Shown here: positions 22,100 to 34,000 of the stretch, piece after piece
Layout: every line of letters starts with the position of its first letter
Position numbering within the stretch: position 1 is the first letter of the stretch
Origin: Diphasiastrum complanatum
Lineage: Eukaryota; Streptophyta; Lycopodiopsida; Lycopodiales; Lycopodiaceae
Length of the DNA stretch: 64,000 bases
Assembly: GCA_029204225.1 (NCBI GenBank)
Contig: CM055099.1
Span: 61,659,753-61,723,752, forward strand
Reading direction: 5' to 3'
The notes under the pieces: model-generated
Seen by the model: only the letters and a program-made list of their open reading frames with translations
The model's database searches: none
What the model was told of the DNA's origin: nothing
Program-made: the position numbers and the translations under genes

Positions 22100-22640
22100 G
22101 TAATGGAGTCATCCTCAAGGAGGCCCACACCCACATCCTCCTCTCCCTCTAATCAAGCATTTGGAGTTCCCAACTTTGTTCTCTTGTGGTGCTTAAGCTT
22201 TCCTTGTATCGTTCATGCTTCCATAGCTTGTTCCCTTCAAGCTTTCATTTTTGCTCCACATAGACTTCCTCCTCTAGAAATCCATTAAAAAATGCACCCT
22301 TAACATCCATTTATTGGATATTCCAACCAAAATGAGCCGCTAATGAAAAGATTGTCCTCATAGTAGTCGACTTTGCATCTAGTGCAAACGTTTTCTATAG
22401 TCAATTCCTTCTTGTTGTGCATACCCTTTTGCAATCAACCTTGCCTTGTGCTTATCGATATAACCATTTAATTGTATTTGGTTCTATGAATCCATTTACA
22501 ACCAATAGCGTTTTTCCCTATTGGTAAACACACAAACCTCCAAGTATTGTTCTTCATAATAGAGTTGTACTCCTCATCCATAGCTCCCCTCTAATCTCTT
22601 CTTTTTCAGCTTCTTTGAAAGTAGATGGATCTTTCATTTT
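22100..22640 (-). pseudogene. copia-3 reverse transcriptase N-terminal relic
   Basis: The text AIGCKWIHR and the block around a degenerate D-V-K-G-A-F-F-N-G (about 22290) correspond to copia RT blocks GCKWV and DVKTAFLNG. The sequence is broken by many stops and ends before YVDD. Confidence 0.65.
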
Positions 22641-22837
22641 CAATACCTTAAACCATGAATGCAAAATGTACATCCTCATCCTCATGCCGATCCTCGTTTC
22701 GATCTTGATGTTGATCCTCACGCTGCTTCTTAAGCCTTGCGGGTCCTCTAGCTCCTTGTTTACTTGACTCTGTTTGTTCCAAGAGAACTCCATCTTTGAT
22801 GCTCAAATATTTGACTTCCCTTTTTTTCCTGTCTCTT

Positions 22838-23652
22838 CTAAGGCTTCTCTAGGCAAGTGAGTTGGTGTAGGTGATACATGTATTGATATAGGCTCTTGTA
22901 ATGACTTGTCACAGATAATAGGAATACTATCATCTTGCTCCTTCTCACAAGATATTTTTGTATTTTATGAGATCCTATCTCATGAAAGATAACATCCCTG
23001 CTGTTAATAACCTTATTTCCTATGATGTCATAAAGCTTGTACCCCTTGTCCTGATCATTATATCCAAGCATCAAACACTTTGTTGCCTTTGAATCCAACT
23101 TGCTTGTCATGTCCTTAGGTATATGAGCATATGCAATACTTCCAAACACCCTCAAATGACTTACATTAGGTTTTTGACATGTATAAGCTTCTTCTGGAGT
23201 TTGATTCTTTATTGCTTTAGTAGAACTTCTATTCAAAAGATAAATCGCTGTTTGAATTACTTCACCCAAAAAAGAAGATTCTTACTCTTCAACATGCTCC
23301 TAGCTATCTTTACAATAGAAGAATTCTTTCTTTCCGTGACTCCATTTTGTTGAGGTCTTTTTGTACTTGCAAATTGTCTTTTTATACCATTGACCCGTGC
23401 AAAACTTTGAAATTTTGTAGAAAGAAACTCTCCCCCTTTCTCCAAGTGAAGTATCTTGATTTGTCTATCTGTTTCTTTTTCCACTTGTGCCTTAAACTAA
23501 GTAAAGCTTTTGCCTGAATCTTATTCTTGAAAAGATATACGTATATTCTCCTAGAAATATTTTCCACAAACATCATAAAACTTGCTCTACCATAATTGTG
23601 TTGTCATAGGACCACACAAATTTGTATGAACAAATTTTAGAACATTTTGTTG
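22838..23652 (-). pseudogene. copia-3 integrase core and C-terminus
   Basis: From right to left: FVHTNLCGPM (core start, first D changed to N), MFVENISRRIYVYLFKNK, then ILHLEKGGEFLSTKFQSF (second acidic position altered from SDRGGEF), RPQQNGVTERKN with the catalytic E, TAIYLLNRSSTKAI, and the C-terminal LRVFGSIAYAHIP and KCLMLGYN. Integrase would join element DNA to the host. Replaced acidic residues and frame breaks show it is dead. Confidence 0.8.
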
Positions 23653-24445
23653 CCTTGAACCATAGTTGCAGCGAATCGCGATTCGCTAGCTTCACGATTC
23701 GGGATTCGCTTCACAGAATCGTGGAAAAGAATCTTTAGAAAAAAAAAACCAAAAACTCGATTTCGGGCCTCCTCGTGCACAGAACCGCGCCAGTAGTGGA
23801 GGAGGCAAATTTTTTTTTTGAGAGCTTTGGGCGTCCAATCTTCGCAAGTGAATAGTTGGCAGGCATCTACTCGGCGATACGGAGGTGGTGTGCACGGTGC
23901 CGGGTGGGTCTGAGCTTCGTGGAGAGCGAAATGACCAATTTTTGATATTTGGTAAGTGTAGGCTTGATTTTTTGCAATTGTTGACATTGAGCTGTAGGCA
24001 ACCAAATCGAGCGTAGTTTGGCTCTAGACCACCTTTCTTCACGCCCACAGTGATTCCTACAGTGTCAGTTTCAGCCGTTATGGCACGCCTAGCGAGATTT
24101 GAACACCACATTCCAAATGCTTGTGTATTTTTGCCATTTTCACAGAATGACTTGTTGGAAACCGAGTGAGGTGATGTCTGAGCCTAGAATGCATTTCCAC
24201 ATGCCTGCACAGACTTTTATGACCTCCGTTTCGCCCGTCTACGTCCGTATCACAAATTTCAATATTCATGCCCTGATTCCATACTTTTTAGGGTTTAGGC
24301 GTGGACCATCGTGCAAACATCTGCTAGGGGCGCGGTTTGTTCACAAACACCAACTACATTGCTCGATAGACAACCTGTTCCTCTTCTGCGTGTGATACAA
24401 GGCCCAGGTGCTCCATTTCCGCTCACAAGCTCCTGCTGAACAGTT

Positions 24446-24847
24446 TTGTGCAAGGACTCTCTCAGCCAATCGCCTCAGGTCACCTGTGCTGCGCCCATGG
24501 ATGCATCCTCCCTCCGCCGACTCTGCTCTCCATCGAAAGGAAACTGGAAGCGCTCAAATGCGAGCAACTGGCTTGCAATGTTGGCCAGCATCGGACCTGT
24601 TGGCAGTAGACACAGGGCTGGGGGAAGCCAGATGGGGGCCAGAGGAGGGGAGAGAGGCAGAGGCAGAGGCAGGGGGAGGGGGGTGGTCCAAAGCCAGGGC
24701 ACGCAACAAGGATCCAGAGCACGCAGCAGAGCCAGGGCCACACCACGGCATATGGCTCCCTCCAGTTCCGATTCATATGCGGACCCATGGGACCTGCAGT
24801 CCACAGATTCGGATGATTTATCCTACCATGACTCTGACGAGCCTTAG
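24446..24847 (+). CDS. RG-rich ORF inside the hAT-type element, unrecognised
   Basis: 133 codons from MCKDSLSQSP. There is a serine/arginine-rich N-terminus, a central GERGRGRGRGRG segment, then RSRARATPRH, and an acidic tail STDSDDLSYHDSDEP ending in TAG. It is much more GC-rich than its surroundings. It could be a captured host exon or the degenerate 3' end of a transposase with an acidic tail. Overlapping frames are also open here because of GC content, so coding status is uncertain. Confidence 0.35.
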   Translation: MCKDSLSQSPQVTCAAPMDASSLRRLCSPSKGNWKRSNASNWLAMLASIGPVGSRHRAGGSQMGARGGERGRGRGRGRGVVQSQGTQQGSRARSRARATPRHMAPSSSDSYADPWDLQSTDSDDLSYHDSDEP

Positions 24848-25016
24848 TTATATAGTTTTCATTACGTTCATGGAACATCATTGTACCCCTTTTTGGTGCC
24901 ATGTGGCCCGATATTATATATTATGATGATCCTATTCACAGCATTGTCGTGATTCAGTATTGTTCTTTGTGGTTTTAGTTCAGTAACTTCGGTTTTATGG
25001 TTTATGATTTATGGTT

Positions 25017-25018
<2 letters not shown>

Positions 25019-25112
<94 letters not shown>
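25019..25112. repeat. (AG)n microsatellite, about 94 bp
   Basis: Uninterrupted AG repeats inside the hAT-type element. Confidence 0.95.
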
Positions 25113-25115
<3 letters not shown>

Positions 25116-25550
25116 GGTTGTTTTGTCAAAAATTGTTTCATTTAAGGCTAAAGTTCAGAATGATTTACCTAGGTTTTTGTTCAGCATGGTTTTAGTTCCG
25201 TTTGTTGTGAATTGTGATCAGAGAGTGAGATAGATAGAGGGAGAATCAGAGAAAGGGAGATCCCTGCTATGTTCATTGGGAATGCCCCAATGTGTTCTCT
25301 TTTTTTTTATATGGGATGTAGCTTTAGCGTAAAGGGACCATCTTGCACCTGAAACAGTCGGCAAACTACACAATCGTATTCCCCTCGATTAGAGCTTTCA
25401 TCTGATACCCATATTTCACAAAAAAATTTCAAAAAAAAAAAAATCGATTCTACGCAATTCTGGGAAAATCCCAAATTGCGAATCGGGATCGCGATTTTAA
25501 TCACGATTCTGAATCGTGATTCAGAATCGCGCTGCAACTATGCCTTGAAC

Positions 25551-26889
25551 ATACTACATGGAGATTTTTGCCTATGATGTTTTGTAAAGACCTTCACAAA
25601 ACCTATGATGTGAAACAATTTGAGGTAACCATATTGAATTTCCTCAAAACCTGTAGATTGTTATATTTCAAATGTCCAAACCTCTCGTGCCATGACCTAC
25701 TCATCGTACCTTGCAATTGCCGCTTGATGACTCATCACCTGAGCTTGAAGTTTTTATGACTTACTTGCGAGAACACTTTTAGCTACCATTTCATTGTGCT
25801 TCTTCTTGATAAGACATCGTTCTTCATCAAATTGCGCAATCACATGTTGCTTCGCATAGTTGAAACTGAGAGTAAGTTCTTCTTATGCTAGGTACATTAA
25901 AAACATCCTTGATGTCTAGAACTTGTCCTGAAGGTAAATGAATCCGTACCCTTAATGTCATAGTTGTCCCCAACTTGAGTTTACACATCATCTAGTTGTC
26001 AAGAACTAGATAGCCAATTGCATCGTCTTGTCATATGTCGTGATGCACTTGAGTCTTGAATCTATGATGTCAGATGAAGATGCTGATGCCAAAAGCAATT
26101 CACAATTGCCAAGCTCCAAAGCACCTATCTTCGTATTAAATTTTTCGATTTCCCACCTTTTTCTTTTTGTTGAACTTGTTTTTTCAGCATTCTTTTGCAT
26201 AATGGCCCAACTTACCGCAAATAAAGCAATTTCCTTTCTTGTTTGAATTTGCCTTCTTTTCACCTTTGATTGGTCTTCTCTCAATTCTATTGTTGATCCT
26301 GCTGCTTTTTCTTTGCTTTGTTCTTTTGCCTTTTCCACGTTTCCTGAAATTTTGTCCTAGCTTCTTTGCAATGGATGCTAGTTTTCTATCGTCTCATGAC
26401 AAAATTTTGATAGGCTAGCGATAAACTTTGAAGCATAATGGAAACCAAACCTGAATCAGGAACACTTTCTCCAGTTGCTATAAATTGCCCCCCCCGAGGT
26501 CTTTTTGTTCAAAGAAATTCATCACTGATTCTCCTGTATCCATCTTGAAAGTATGTAGCTTATTAGCTAAGAACAGAACCCTAGATTGATTTACATTCTC
26601 GTACAAATTCTTGAGGACTTCCCAAGCTTCCTTGGGTCTAGCATCATCTCTAATATGAGAGGTATAATCATATCTTTATCTGATAAGTTAGTGATATGAA
26701 GCTTTTCTTCTTCATTTCGGATACTCTCCCAGCTCCCTATCATTGGCTGGAGGTATCTCAGCACCTGTAACAATATCCCAATATTCTCAATCAATGAGAA
26801 ATTTTAAATCTTGAGTTTCCAGATGCTAAAATTCGTACCATTTAGATTACTAGCTTTTGGTAACACAACATCAATCAAACCTGCCATTG
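25551..26889 (-). pseudogene. copia-3 gag, protease relic and GAG-pre-integrase
   Basis: The start ATG is at 26889-26887 (MAGLIDVVLP), followed by LNGTNFSIWKLKI, the copia Gag signature, and then a stop. Further scraps are PRKLGKSSRICTRM-like text, a lost knuckle near 26200 (cysteines replaced), DSRLKCIT where the protease DSGASHH block should be (about 26045), and GHLKYNNLQVL of GAG-pre-integrase (about 25690). All are heavily decayed. Confidence 0.65.
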
Positions 26890-27700
26890 TAAAACAATAA
26901 CACTGATCTTCCCTGTAATACGATTTCACATTCTAGAAATCTATAATCTGATCATGCTCCAAGTGCCCTAAGCACTTAACCGAATCCTGGAATCTTTGTC
27001 GATTCTTGATCCTGGGACCTGTGTTGATCTCGAACAAACTGTAATAAAGATCTTGTGATCCTTCCTTGACATGCAACAGGTTTCATACACATCCAACAAC
27101 CATGCGAAGAACCGGTAACATGATCTCCAACGATCATGCAAACTCAGCAATATGTTTTCCAATGAACATGCAACACATAAACCAGTTTGCTTCTAGTAGA
27201 AAGTAGTGACCTATGCGAGCTCACTCCAGCAATCAGCAAATATATCTTACTAAAAAATCAGTGTTCAAACTGCCTGAGATCAGCAAACAATAATAGTTCT
27301 TCCAATGAACAATTCCCAATAAAAACTTCCAGCAATCTGTCTCCTTGACTTTCAGCGATCTAGCACAGTGGTAATCAGCTTTCAATTCTGCCTTGCAGAT
27401 CCGGTGAATAACCTGAAACACCAGCGAACAGCGTCCTGGAAACCAGCACATAACCACCTGAATCTCAGCATTTCTAACCACCTGAAATGCCAGCGAACAG
27501 CCTCCTGGAAATCAGCAAATAACCACCTGAAACAGCAGCAAACAGTCAACACCTGTCCAGCATACAATTTTGCTCAATTTCCAACAACAATCTCCAATAA
27601 GTCCTCCGTTGTATCCAAGACAATGACATTGTAGCAATCTCCAACCAACAATGGAATTCGAGAAGTTATCAACTTATCAATCAATTAGTTCTAACATGAA
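26890..27700. other. Probable copia-3 leader; tandem repeat inside
   Basis: It is upstream of the copia-3 gag start, so probably leader or LTR, but no LTR boundary or primer-binding site could be found. Positions 27411-27545 contain two 70-bp-period copies of a unit with CCAGCGAACAGC and CTCCTGGAAA. Confidence 0.45.
27411..27545. repeat. 70-bp-period tandem duplication
   Basis: CCTGAAACACCAGCGAACAG... at 27411 recurs as CCTGAAATGCCAGCGAACAG... at 27481, with a third partial unit. Confidence 0.8.
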
Positions 27701-28480
27701 TATCTCAATCTATTCTAAACTGTGAGGTGTCCCTTAGAATCAGTATAGTGTCAGGTTTACAGATTTTTACCTGTCAACCACTGAGGACCTTAAGCGCCAA
27801 TGTGGACCCTGTAAAAGGTGGCATTATGCTTTTTGATTTTTCATATAAGTTGGGAGTTGCATGCTAGTTGTATGAGAGATAGTAACTCTCTGTAAATTTA
27901 TCAATTAGTTCAAAAACTGCATCTGACCCTTTTCTAAATTGCCAGGTATAACGTAAAAACGGTCTAGTGTCAGTCAGATAGTTATATCAGGTGCATAGGT
28001 GTTGAACTAATCTTGTTAACTATGAGGGTTTAGTGCTTTGTAAATCCTGTCAAACACAACCACAGGAAGTCTTGTGCATTTATTCTATCCAAGTAAGAGT
28101 GCTACCTTGTTTGTAATGGTACCCAACCAGCTTGTTGTCTTAGTTGTAGATCATGAACTGTATGCGGGTGCGTTGTAACACTTCTTTTTTCTTCTGAAAT
28201 CATTGCATGGTCTGCGGCATGATTTAAAGTGTTTTCCTTTTCCCAAATCGTGGTTGGATGAGCGTCAATTCTTCAAATGCATGTTATAATTAGGATTTCT
28301 TGTAGAATTTTGTACTTGATGTATAAAGTCTACTGATTCGAGCTGACCAGAATAATGTGTTTCTGTTGTAGTCACCGAGCTTCAAAAGCTATGCACCATT
28401 TGCATATAGTGAATTTGCAATGGAAATCTTTATAATTATAAGTTCCATAACAATGTTGTGTGCTGTTTTCCCGGGTGCAG
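27701..28480. other. No gene seen; possible intron
   Basis: It has plain intergenic or intronic composition. It ends in a pyrimidine-rich stretch and GTGCAG that could be the acceptor of the exon at 28481. Confidence 0.4.
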
Positions 28481-28546
28481 GTAGCATTTTCTGTTAATGG
28501 GGTGGTGTTGCTGAGTGTCTTATGGATCTCCAAGGCCTTCCTTGAA
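28481..28546 (+). CDS. Putative host-gene exon: 22-residue membrane segment
   Basis: 66 bases between a good acceptor (TTTTCCCGGGTGCAG) and donor (GAA|GTAAGC), exactly 22 codons in phase 0. It reads VAFSVNGVVLLSVLWISKAF plus two residues, a hydrophobic segment typical of a transmembrane helix. It has no similarity to any transposon domain. It joins in frame with the exon at 38266-38439, which adds a second membrane segment. I do not recognise the protein; upstream exons were not found. Confidence 0.5.
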
Positions 28547-28839
28547 GTAAGCTATTTCAGCAATCGTCAGGTCCTCTGTTATCTCTTTACTCAAGCCTTC
28601 ATACGTGCTCCTTCTTGGGTTCCTCCTTGAAGTCTTGTTCCTTCATCATGCCAACTCCCTCTTGATGTTGATCATGATAACAAGGATCCAAACTAAGATT
28701 TTTTCAAGACTCTCAAGAACTTTGTTTTTAAAAATGTTTTCAAGTCTCAAAAACTGAATGTATGAGATTGTGGAAAACACCGGCATTTTGAACTTAGCTT
28801 AGATTCAAGCATGGTTCACAAGTGGATTCAACATGATTT

Positions 28840-28945
28840 TTTCTACGAACGAAGAATAAAGGGAGTTGTTTTTATTGTGGTCATCAGAGGCTGAAGTCAC
28901 ATGAAACAATTTGCACAAAGCATGAGAGGAAGGGGTGTTAAAAAT
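28840..28945 (+). pseudogene. copia-E gag knuckle relic
   Basis: SCFYCGHQRLKSHETIC follows a basic stretch, a degraded CCHC zinc knuckle of copia type. Same strand as the copia relics at 30066 and 36906, so probably one element. Confidence 0.5.
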
Positions 28946-29540
28946 TTATATATAGGAGAATATGTGATAGACTATTTTATAGTCTATGAAATGATCAGTC
29001 AAATAATGGTCTTATGACACTTGGCAGTTGTCAAATATAGATCTCAAATTATTGAATGAAGATTCAGATGTGATTTTAATCATAAAAATCACTACAGAAT
29101 ACTGTGTCCTGACTTTTGGTCAGTTTTCTGTTTTTGTACGATTCTCATTCATGTGAGATAAGTATTGATGTTTGAATATCATTTGCATACTATTAAGATA
29201 GTACTTGAGAAATGAATCAAACAGAAACATTAGATATTCAATGTACGATAGATTTTGTGAAAGAAATCTTCATTTTCTTAAAAATACAAAGAGAATTGAA
29301 GAACGTGATAGAAAATCAAATGTACTGAACATTCAAATGAAGTCTTTAGCTTCTGTAGAGCGATTTCCTCATCTGAACCTTTCTCCATTCAGTTTTAATC
29401 ATTCTCCTCTCAAGAATTGTTAGTTCTCCTAATAGATTGCACACAAAATTTTTCTCTTCTCTCTACGTTCACTCTCTCTTGGAGTGTTATTCAAAAAAAC
29501 AGATCCTATTTAAAATTTTCTGTTTAGAAAAGTCTAGAAG
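28946..29540. other. No gene seen
   Basis: AT-rich DNA between two copia-E relics. No motif recognised. Confidence 0.4.
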
Positions 29541-29547
29541 CTGAACA

Positions 29548-29973
29548 TTCTAGATTATTCTACTCTAATGGGAATTTCTAGAATCTTCCACTACTATGTA
29601 AAGTTAACATAGAGTGTATTATTAAGTAGGACCCTTGAATTTAATGATTGACCCTTGAATAGGGGTGTACTTAATTATTTTGGTAATAATGATTGACCCT
29701 TATGAGGGCCTCATAATTAAATTACCAACATTTTATATACTTGACAAGGGGGAGAGGATCAGCTTCTAGATTATTCTACTTTAATGGGAATTTCTAGAAT
29801 CTTCTACTACTATGTAAAGTTAACATAGAGTGTATTATTAAGTAGGACCCTTGAATTTAATTTCAATGTATATTAGGGGTCTACTTAATTATTTTGGTAT
29901 TAATGATCGACCCTTATGAGGGCCTCATAATTAAATTACCAACATTTTATATACTTGACAAGGGGGAGAGGAT
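29548..29973. repeat. Tandem direct repeat, two units of about 212 bp
   Basis: TTCTAGATTATTCTACT...GACAAGGGGGAGAGGAT at 29548-29759 is repeated at 29764-29973 with a modest number of differences. Each unit ends in a polypurine-like AAGGGGGAGAGGAT. It may be a duplicated piece of LTR-element 3' end. Confidence 0.85.
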
Positions 29974-30065
29974 AATATGATGGATTTCCAGTTCAGTCTT
30001 AAAGGCAATCCACAAATTTGTAGGTCAAGATGAATAGGACCTTCTTTTCATGGATAACAGAATAA

Positions 30066-30313
30066 GTTCAATTGAAAATGGTTGGTATCCGCATTTGGTT
30101 GCCTCTTCTCATAAGATGTAACATAGAGGGTGGTTTTCTCACGTCAATGAGGAGAACAAAAACAAAGTGATTCTTGGTGATGATAGCACTCAAGGGGTTG
30201 AGGAAAGGAGTATGAAGTGAGGCAAGCTCTACAAATTGCAAGTTGTTCTGAATCTTCAAATCATTTACGGTACAAAAGGATGATCAAAGTCTTCTATGAC
30301 TTAAGAGACTGGG
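30066..30313 (+). pseudogene. copia-E protease relic
   Basis: Broken text WYPHLVASSHKM, then WFSHVNEENKNKVILGDDST, corresponds to the copia protease region WYLDSGASNHM...VKFGDNS. It is interrupted at 30313 by element D and the same relic resumes beyond it at 36906. Confidence 0.65.
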
Positions 30314-30318
30314 TATCT
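30314..30318. repeat. Target-site duplication of element D, left
   Basis: TATCT, repeated at 36901-36905. Confidence 0.8.
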
Positions 30319-30773
30319 TGTTACAACTCCCAAGATCTCTGATAGCTTTGAAGGTTGACGCACACCCCATACAAGTGACGAAGCACTGTAACTGCCCATC
30401 CGTAGGATCACTCTTGACCCACTCCCATGCATTGGAGTTATCGACACTGCCTCCAACAATAACTAGCGTTCCATACCACCAGCCATCGCCCTCAACTCTC
30501 CCTAGCATACATCTCTTGGTTTGGAGATACATCCTGGCTATTGCATTTGCTCTCCCTCCACCAACTCCTGGATAAACTGAGTGAATGGCAAAAGGGATAC
30601 CCCACCTCTATATAGGGATAGTACAAGTGGGTCCCATCAAGCATGGTCCCACCGGCAACACGTGACCGCCTAGGATGGTGACACGTGGCACCCAAACATG
30701 TCGATAACGCCATACTTGCGTCCTGCCCCTCGCGAGGCCATCACTCAAGGATGTATTGTTATGGTAGATAACA
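30319..30773 (-). repeat. 3' LTR of element D (455 bp)
   Basis: Minus strand TGTTATCTACC...GTTGTAACA. It contains a TATA-like CCTATATAGAGG. It has about 80 bases (near 30380-30460) that the other LTR lacks. The polypurine tract GGGAGAGAGAA lies just beyond 30773. Confidence 0.85.
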
Positions 30774-30801
30774 TTCTCTCTCCCATAAAAATTTTCTTCT
30801 A

Positions 30802-31900
30802 TTAGAGAAAACCAGGGAATCTAAGTTTCAAATCATCATCCTCCTCCCAGGAATCCTCATCATCTGACTTACCCTTTCCAACGGTTAGATGTTCAGAAAT
30901 CAATCTATTTCTAAACTGATGACGTCGAGTATCCATGATCCTTTTCAGTTCATGGGGTACAAAGGAAGTCAAATCCTGCAATGACACTAGTTCATCTTCT
31001 GGAACAAGATTATCCTTTCCACCAAGTTGTTCCTTTAAACAACTGACATGGAGTACATGATGAATTGAAGTTCCTTGTAGAAGATCTAGTCGATAGGAGG
31101 ATTGATTAGTTTCGTTTACAATCTTAAAAGGACCGTCGTATCTGGGAGATACTTTAGGACATTTCCCCGTTCGAAGCACCTTAGAATCTTTTGGGATTCT
31201 AAGATACAGCCAATCTCCAATCTCAAATTCTCTAGGAAAGCGACTTCAATTAACATAGAATTGTGCTTTATCTTGAGCTGATCTAATACTTTCCTTAGCC
31301 ACCTACAACATTTCCTACATATCATGCAAGAAATCAGCTGCAGCTTGTAGCTCGAGACCTTTGAGTCCAACAAAGATAGGGGAACGAGGCTGAAAACTGC
31401 ATAAAAGCCTGAAAGGACTAAATCTGATGGCAAAATGCTTCATACTATCGTATGCGAACTCAACTATTGGGAGGTACTTTTCCCAATCCGATTGTTGTCT
31501 AGAAACATATGCCTGAAGCATATCTTCCATAGATTGGTAATTTGTTTGACACATTCGGTCTGCCCATCAGATTCTAGGTGATCCGAAGATGAGACACTCA
31601 AGGTAGTTTCCAATCTTTCAAGGCATGCCAGTGAACTTAGAACCACAATCACTAACAATAATGTTCAACAAGCCATTTGGTTAGCTTGTCAACTACTACC
31701 CAAATGGCATCATGACCTTTCCCAGATCTGGAAAGTTTGATCACAAAATCCATGGAAATACTTTCCAACTTCTTACTAGGGATATCCAATGGATGTAATA
31801 GAGCAGCTGCTTTGAGTCTTTCAACTTTAGTAACTTGGCATTGTTCACATTTTTGAACATATGCCTCCACATGACCTTTCATTTTGGCCAATAAAATTCC
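30802..31900 (-). pseudogene. Element D integrase and chromodomain relic
   Basis: Right to left: CEQCQVTKVERLKAAALLHP of the zinc-binding domain, ESISMDFVIKLSRSGKGHDA with the first D, then broken frames through MEDMLQAYVSRQQSDWEKYL and FAYDSMKHFA, then KVSPRYDGPFKIVNE. The end DSWEEDDDLKLRFPGF is chromodomain-like. Several frame breaks and stops; the middle D is in a damaged section. Confidence 0.78.
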
Positions 31901-33193
31901 TTAACAAAGGTCGTGTCCTTTGTATACCAGGAGGTCTCGCATTGGGACTATCGTGACATTCATGTAGGATTTGGGCCCTAATAACGACACAATTCGATGT
32001 ACGATGACGGTACTTAATGTCGAAATCGAACTCCTGAATGAGTTCTGACCAATGGGCCTTACGACCCATAAGGTCCACGACATCACATATAAACTTAAGG
32101 GACTCGTGATTAGTCATTACCATGAATTTAGATCCATACAAATAATGTCTTTAGATCTTCAATGCGTGGATGATAGCAAAAAATTCCTTCTCATAAGTAT
32201 AATATCTACTTTGAGCTGGGTCCAACTTCTTGCTTTCAAAAGTCACAGGTCTACCATCCTGGTAAAGGACTGCTCCCACTGCATAGTCACTAGCATCTGT
32301 TTCCACTACGAAAGGTTTGCTAGGGTTCACTATGTGTAAGATAGGGGATGGGGACACTAGCAACTTCAAAGCCTCAAAGATTTGATTCAAGTCATCGGTC
32401 CACTCAACTGGCGGGGGACTGATCTTACTTAGTCATCCGGCTTTCTTTTCATTACCATTTTTGGTTTTTCTTTTGGCGTTCTCCACTCCCTTGAGAAGGT
32501 TAGTTAAAGGTAATGCAATTAAGGCATAATCTTTGATAAACTTATGAAAAAATCTTATGAAGCCTAAAAAATATTTTATTTCTCCAATGGCTTTCGGGAT
32601 AGACCAGTCACGTACTTTACGGACTTTATTATAATCAATCTCAAGACCATGATTGGAAATGATATGTCCAAGATACTTGAGTTTTGTTTGAAAAAACTCA
32701 CACCATAGAGCTTTGCCTGCCTTGGAATATCTAAGGCCGTATGCAAATGCGCTTCATGCTCCTCAAAAGTTTTGCTATAAATTAAATACCATAAGAAATT
32801 GTCCCAGATATGGACGAAAAATATCGTTCATCATCTGCTGGAAAGTTGATGGGGCATTACTTAGACCAAATGGTAAAACCAAAAATTCATAGTGGCCGTA
32901 TCTAGAACCAAAACCATTTTGGAAACATTTCCCTCGTTAATGCTTATTTGATGGTAACCCGGTCTAAGGTCCAATTTGGTGAAATACTTAGCACCATTCA
33001 ATCGGTCCATTAGATCATCCATCCTTGGTAAGGGATAACGATCCTTGATGGCCATTTTAAGTTTCTTGTAGTCGATGCAAACACTTAAAATGTCGTCTTT
33101 TTTGCCGACTAATAACATAGGAGCTCCCCAAGGATATTTACTAGGTTGGATATGGCCCATACGTATACTCCTGTAGTTCCCTAGCAATCTCAT
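31901..33193 (-). pseudogene. Element D reverse transcriptase and RNase H relic
   Basis: The RT begins WGAPMLLVGKKDD, VCIDYKKLKM, RYPLPRMDDLMDRLNGAKYF, KLDLRPGYHQISI and loses frame after the palm. The catalytic F/YLDD region is not intact; a deletion appears near 32790. RNase H is better kept: [40 protein letters not shown], then SKFMVMTNHESLKF. Confidence 0.8.
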
Positions 33194-33492
33194 CTTCTTC
33201 CATCGGGATCATCCTATAGGGAAATAACAATACAGGAGTGATATTAGGAAGGAGATCTATGTGATGGTCTACACCCCAAGAGGGGGTAAGACCCTTAGGC
33301 AACCGCTCAAGGAATACATCATCGTATTCCGTCCTAAGTCTTTTAAAGATTTTACTTTCAAGGGTATTTTGTAAATTAACATATGAAAAAGGCCACTTTT
33401 TAGGAGAAGACGATACATCAATTTAAAAATTTTGAGTAACAAAAGCATCCATATAACAACCATCTTCCAGATAGCATAAATAGGAGTGATAC

Positions 33493-33919
33493 TCAGAATC
33501 TAATAAACATTGATTCGCTTCGTAGATCAGGCACATCGCCTTTAAGATGAACCATAGAGCCATTATGCAAAAACGATAAACTATGAGTTACATAGTCCTT
33601 CTTTAATGACTCATTTCTAGCGTAGAACCACTCTTTACCTAAAATTAACTCTACCTTATCAAGATTCATGATATAAAAAGACAAGCTATCTACATAATCC
33701 TGAATATTCAGCTGTAAGCGAAGGACAAATTGGTCCCAGACCTGCTGCCATCCTGACTACGTACTTGTGGTCACTTGGTGCGGTTGCTACGTTGAGCTTA
33801 TACACCAATTTCGCATTAATACAATTATGTGTTAAACCATCATAAAAAAGAACACTTACGACTTGATTACATACGAACCCATTCATGCGAATGAGGTCAT
33901 GAGGTTCAAAAACCGCCAT
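33493..33919 (-). pseudogene. Element D protease relic
   Basis: VSVLFYDGLTHNCINAKLVYK corresponds to the D-x-G-ATHNFI protease block with the catalytic aspartate replaced by Y. It is followed, after a break, by NLDKVELILGKEWFYA. Confidence 0.72.
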
Positions 33920-34000
33920 ATGAAAACAACATTTATTACAAATTGTTTCATCCTTAAAGGATACATCAAGGCAAGAAATAGAAGAGGTAAACGTAGAGCC

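Larger units (their letters stand above)
23661..25542. mobile_element. Non-autonomous hAT-type element, 1882 bp
   Basis: The ends CATAGTTGCAGCG and CGCTGCAACTATG form a perfect 13-bp terminal inverted repeat. Subterminal copies of GATTCGCGATTCG-like words follow on both sides. The 8-bp target duplication CCTTGAAC (23653-23660 and 25543-25550) is diagnostic of the hAT superfamily. It interrupts the copia-3 integrase region. No transposase motif was recognised; one RG-rich ORF (24446-24847) lies inside, and a 94-bp AG microsatellite lies at 25019-25112. Confidence 0.85.
22085..26889 (-). mobile_element. Decayed Ty1/copia element (copia-3) split by a hAT-type insertion
   Basis: The minus-strand order is gag start (26889), knuckle/protease relics (about 26340-25990), GAG-pre-integrase (about 25760-25551), the hAT-type element, integrase core and C-terminus (23652-22840) and reverse transcriptase start (about 22640-22100). 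The gag start MAGLIDVVLPKASNLNG and domain order identify Ty1/copia. It ends near 22085 against gypsy debris; the RT palm and RNase H are missing and no LTR could be delimited. Confidence 0.75.

Noticed and set aside
24475-24902. Several long overlapping ORFs on both strands in the hAT-type element
   Set aside because: High GC lowers stop frequency in all frames; only the plus-strand frame with an acidic tail is listed, and with low confidence.
25004-25195. ORF encoding alternating Arg-Glu repeats
   Set aside because: Pure product of the AG microsatellite at 25019-25112.
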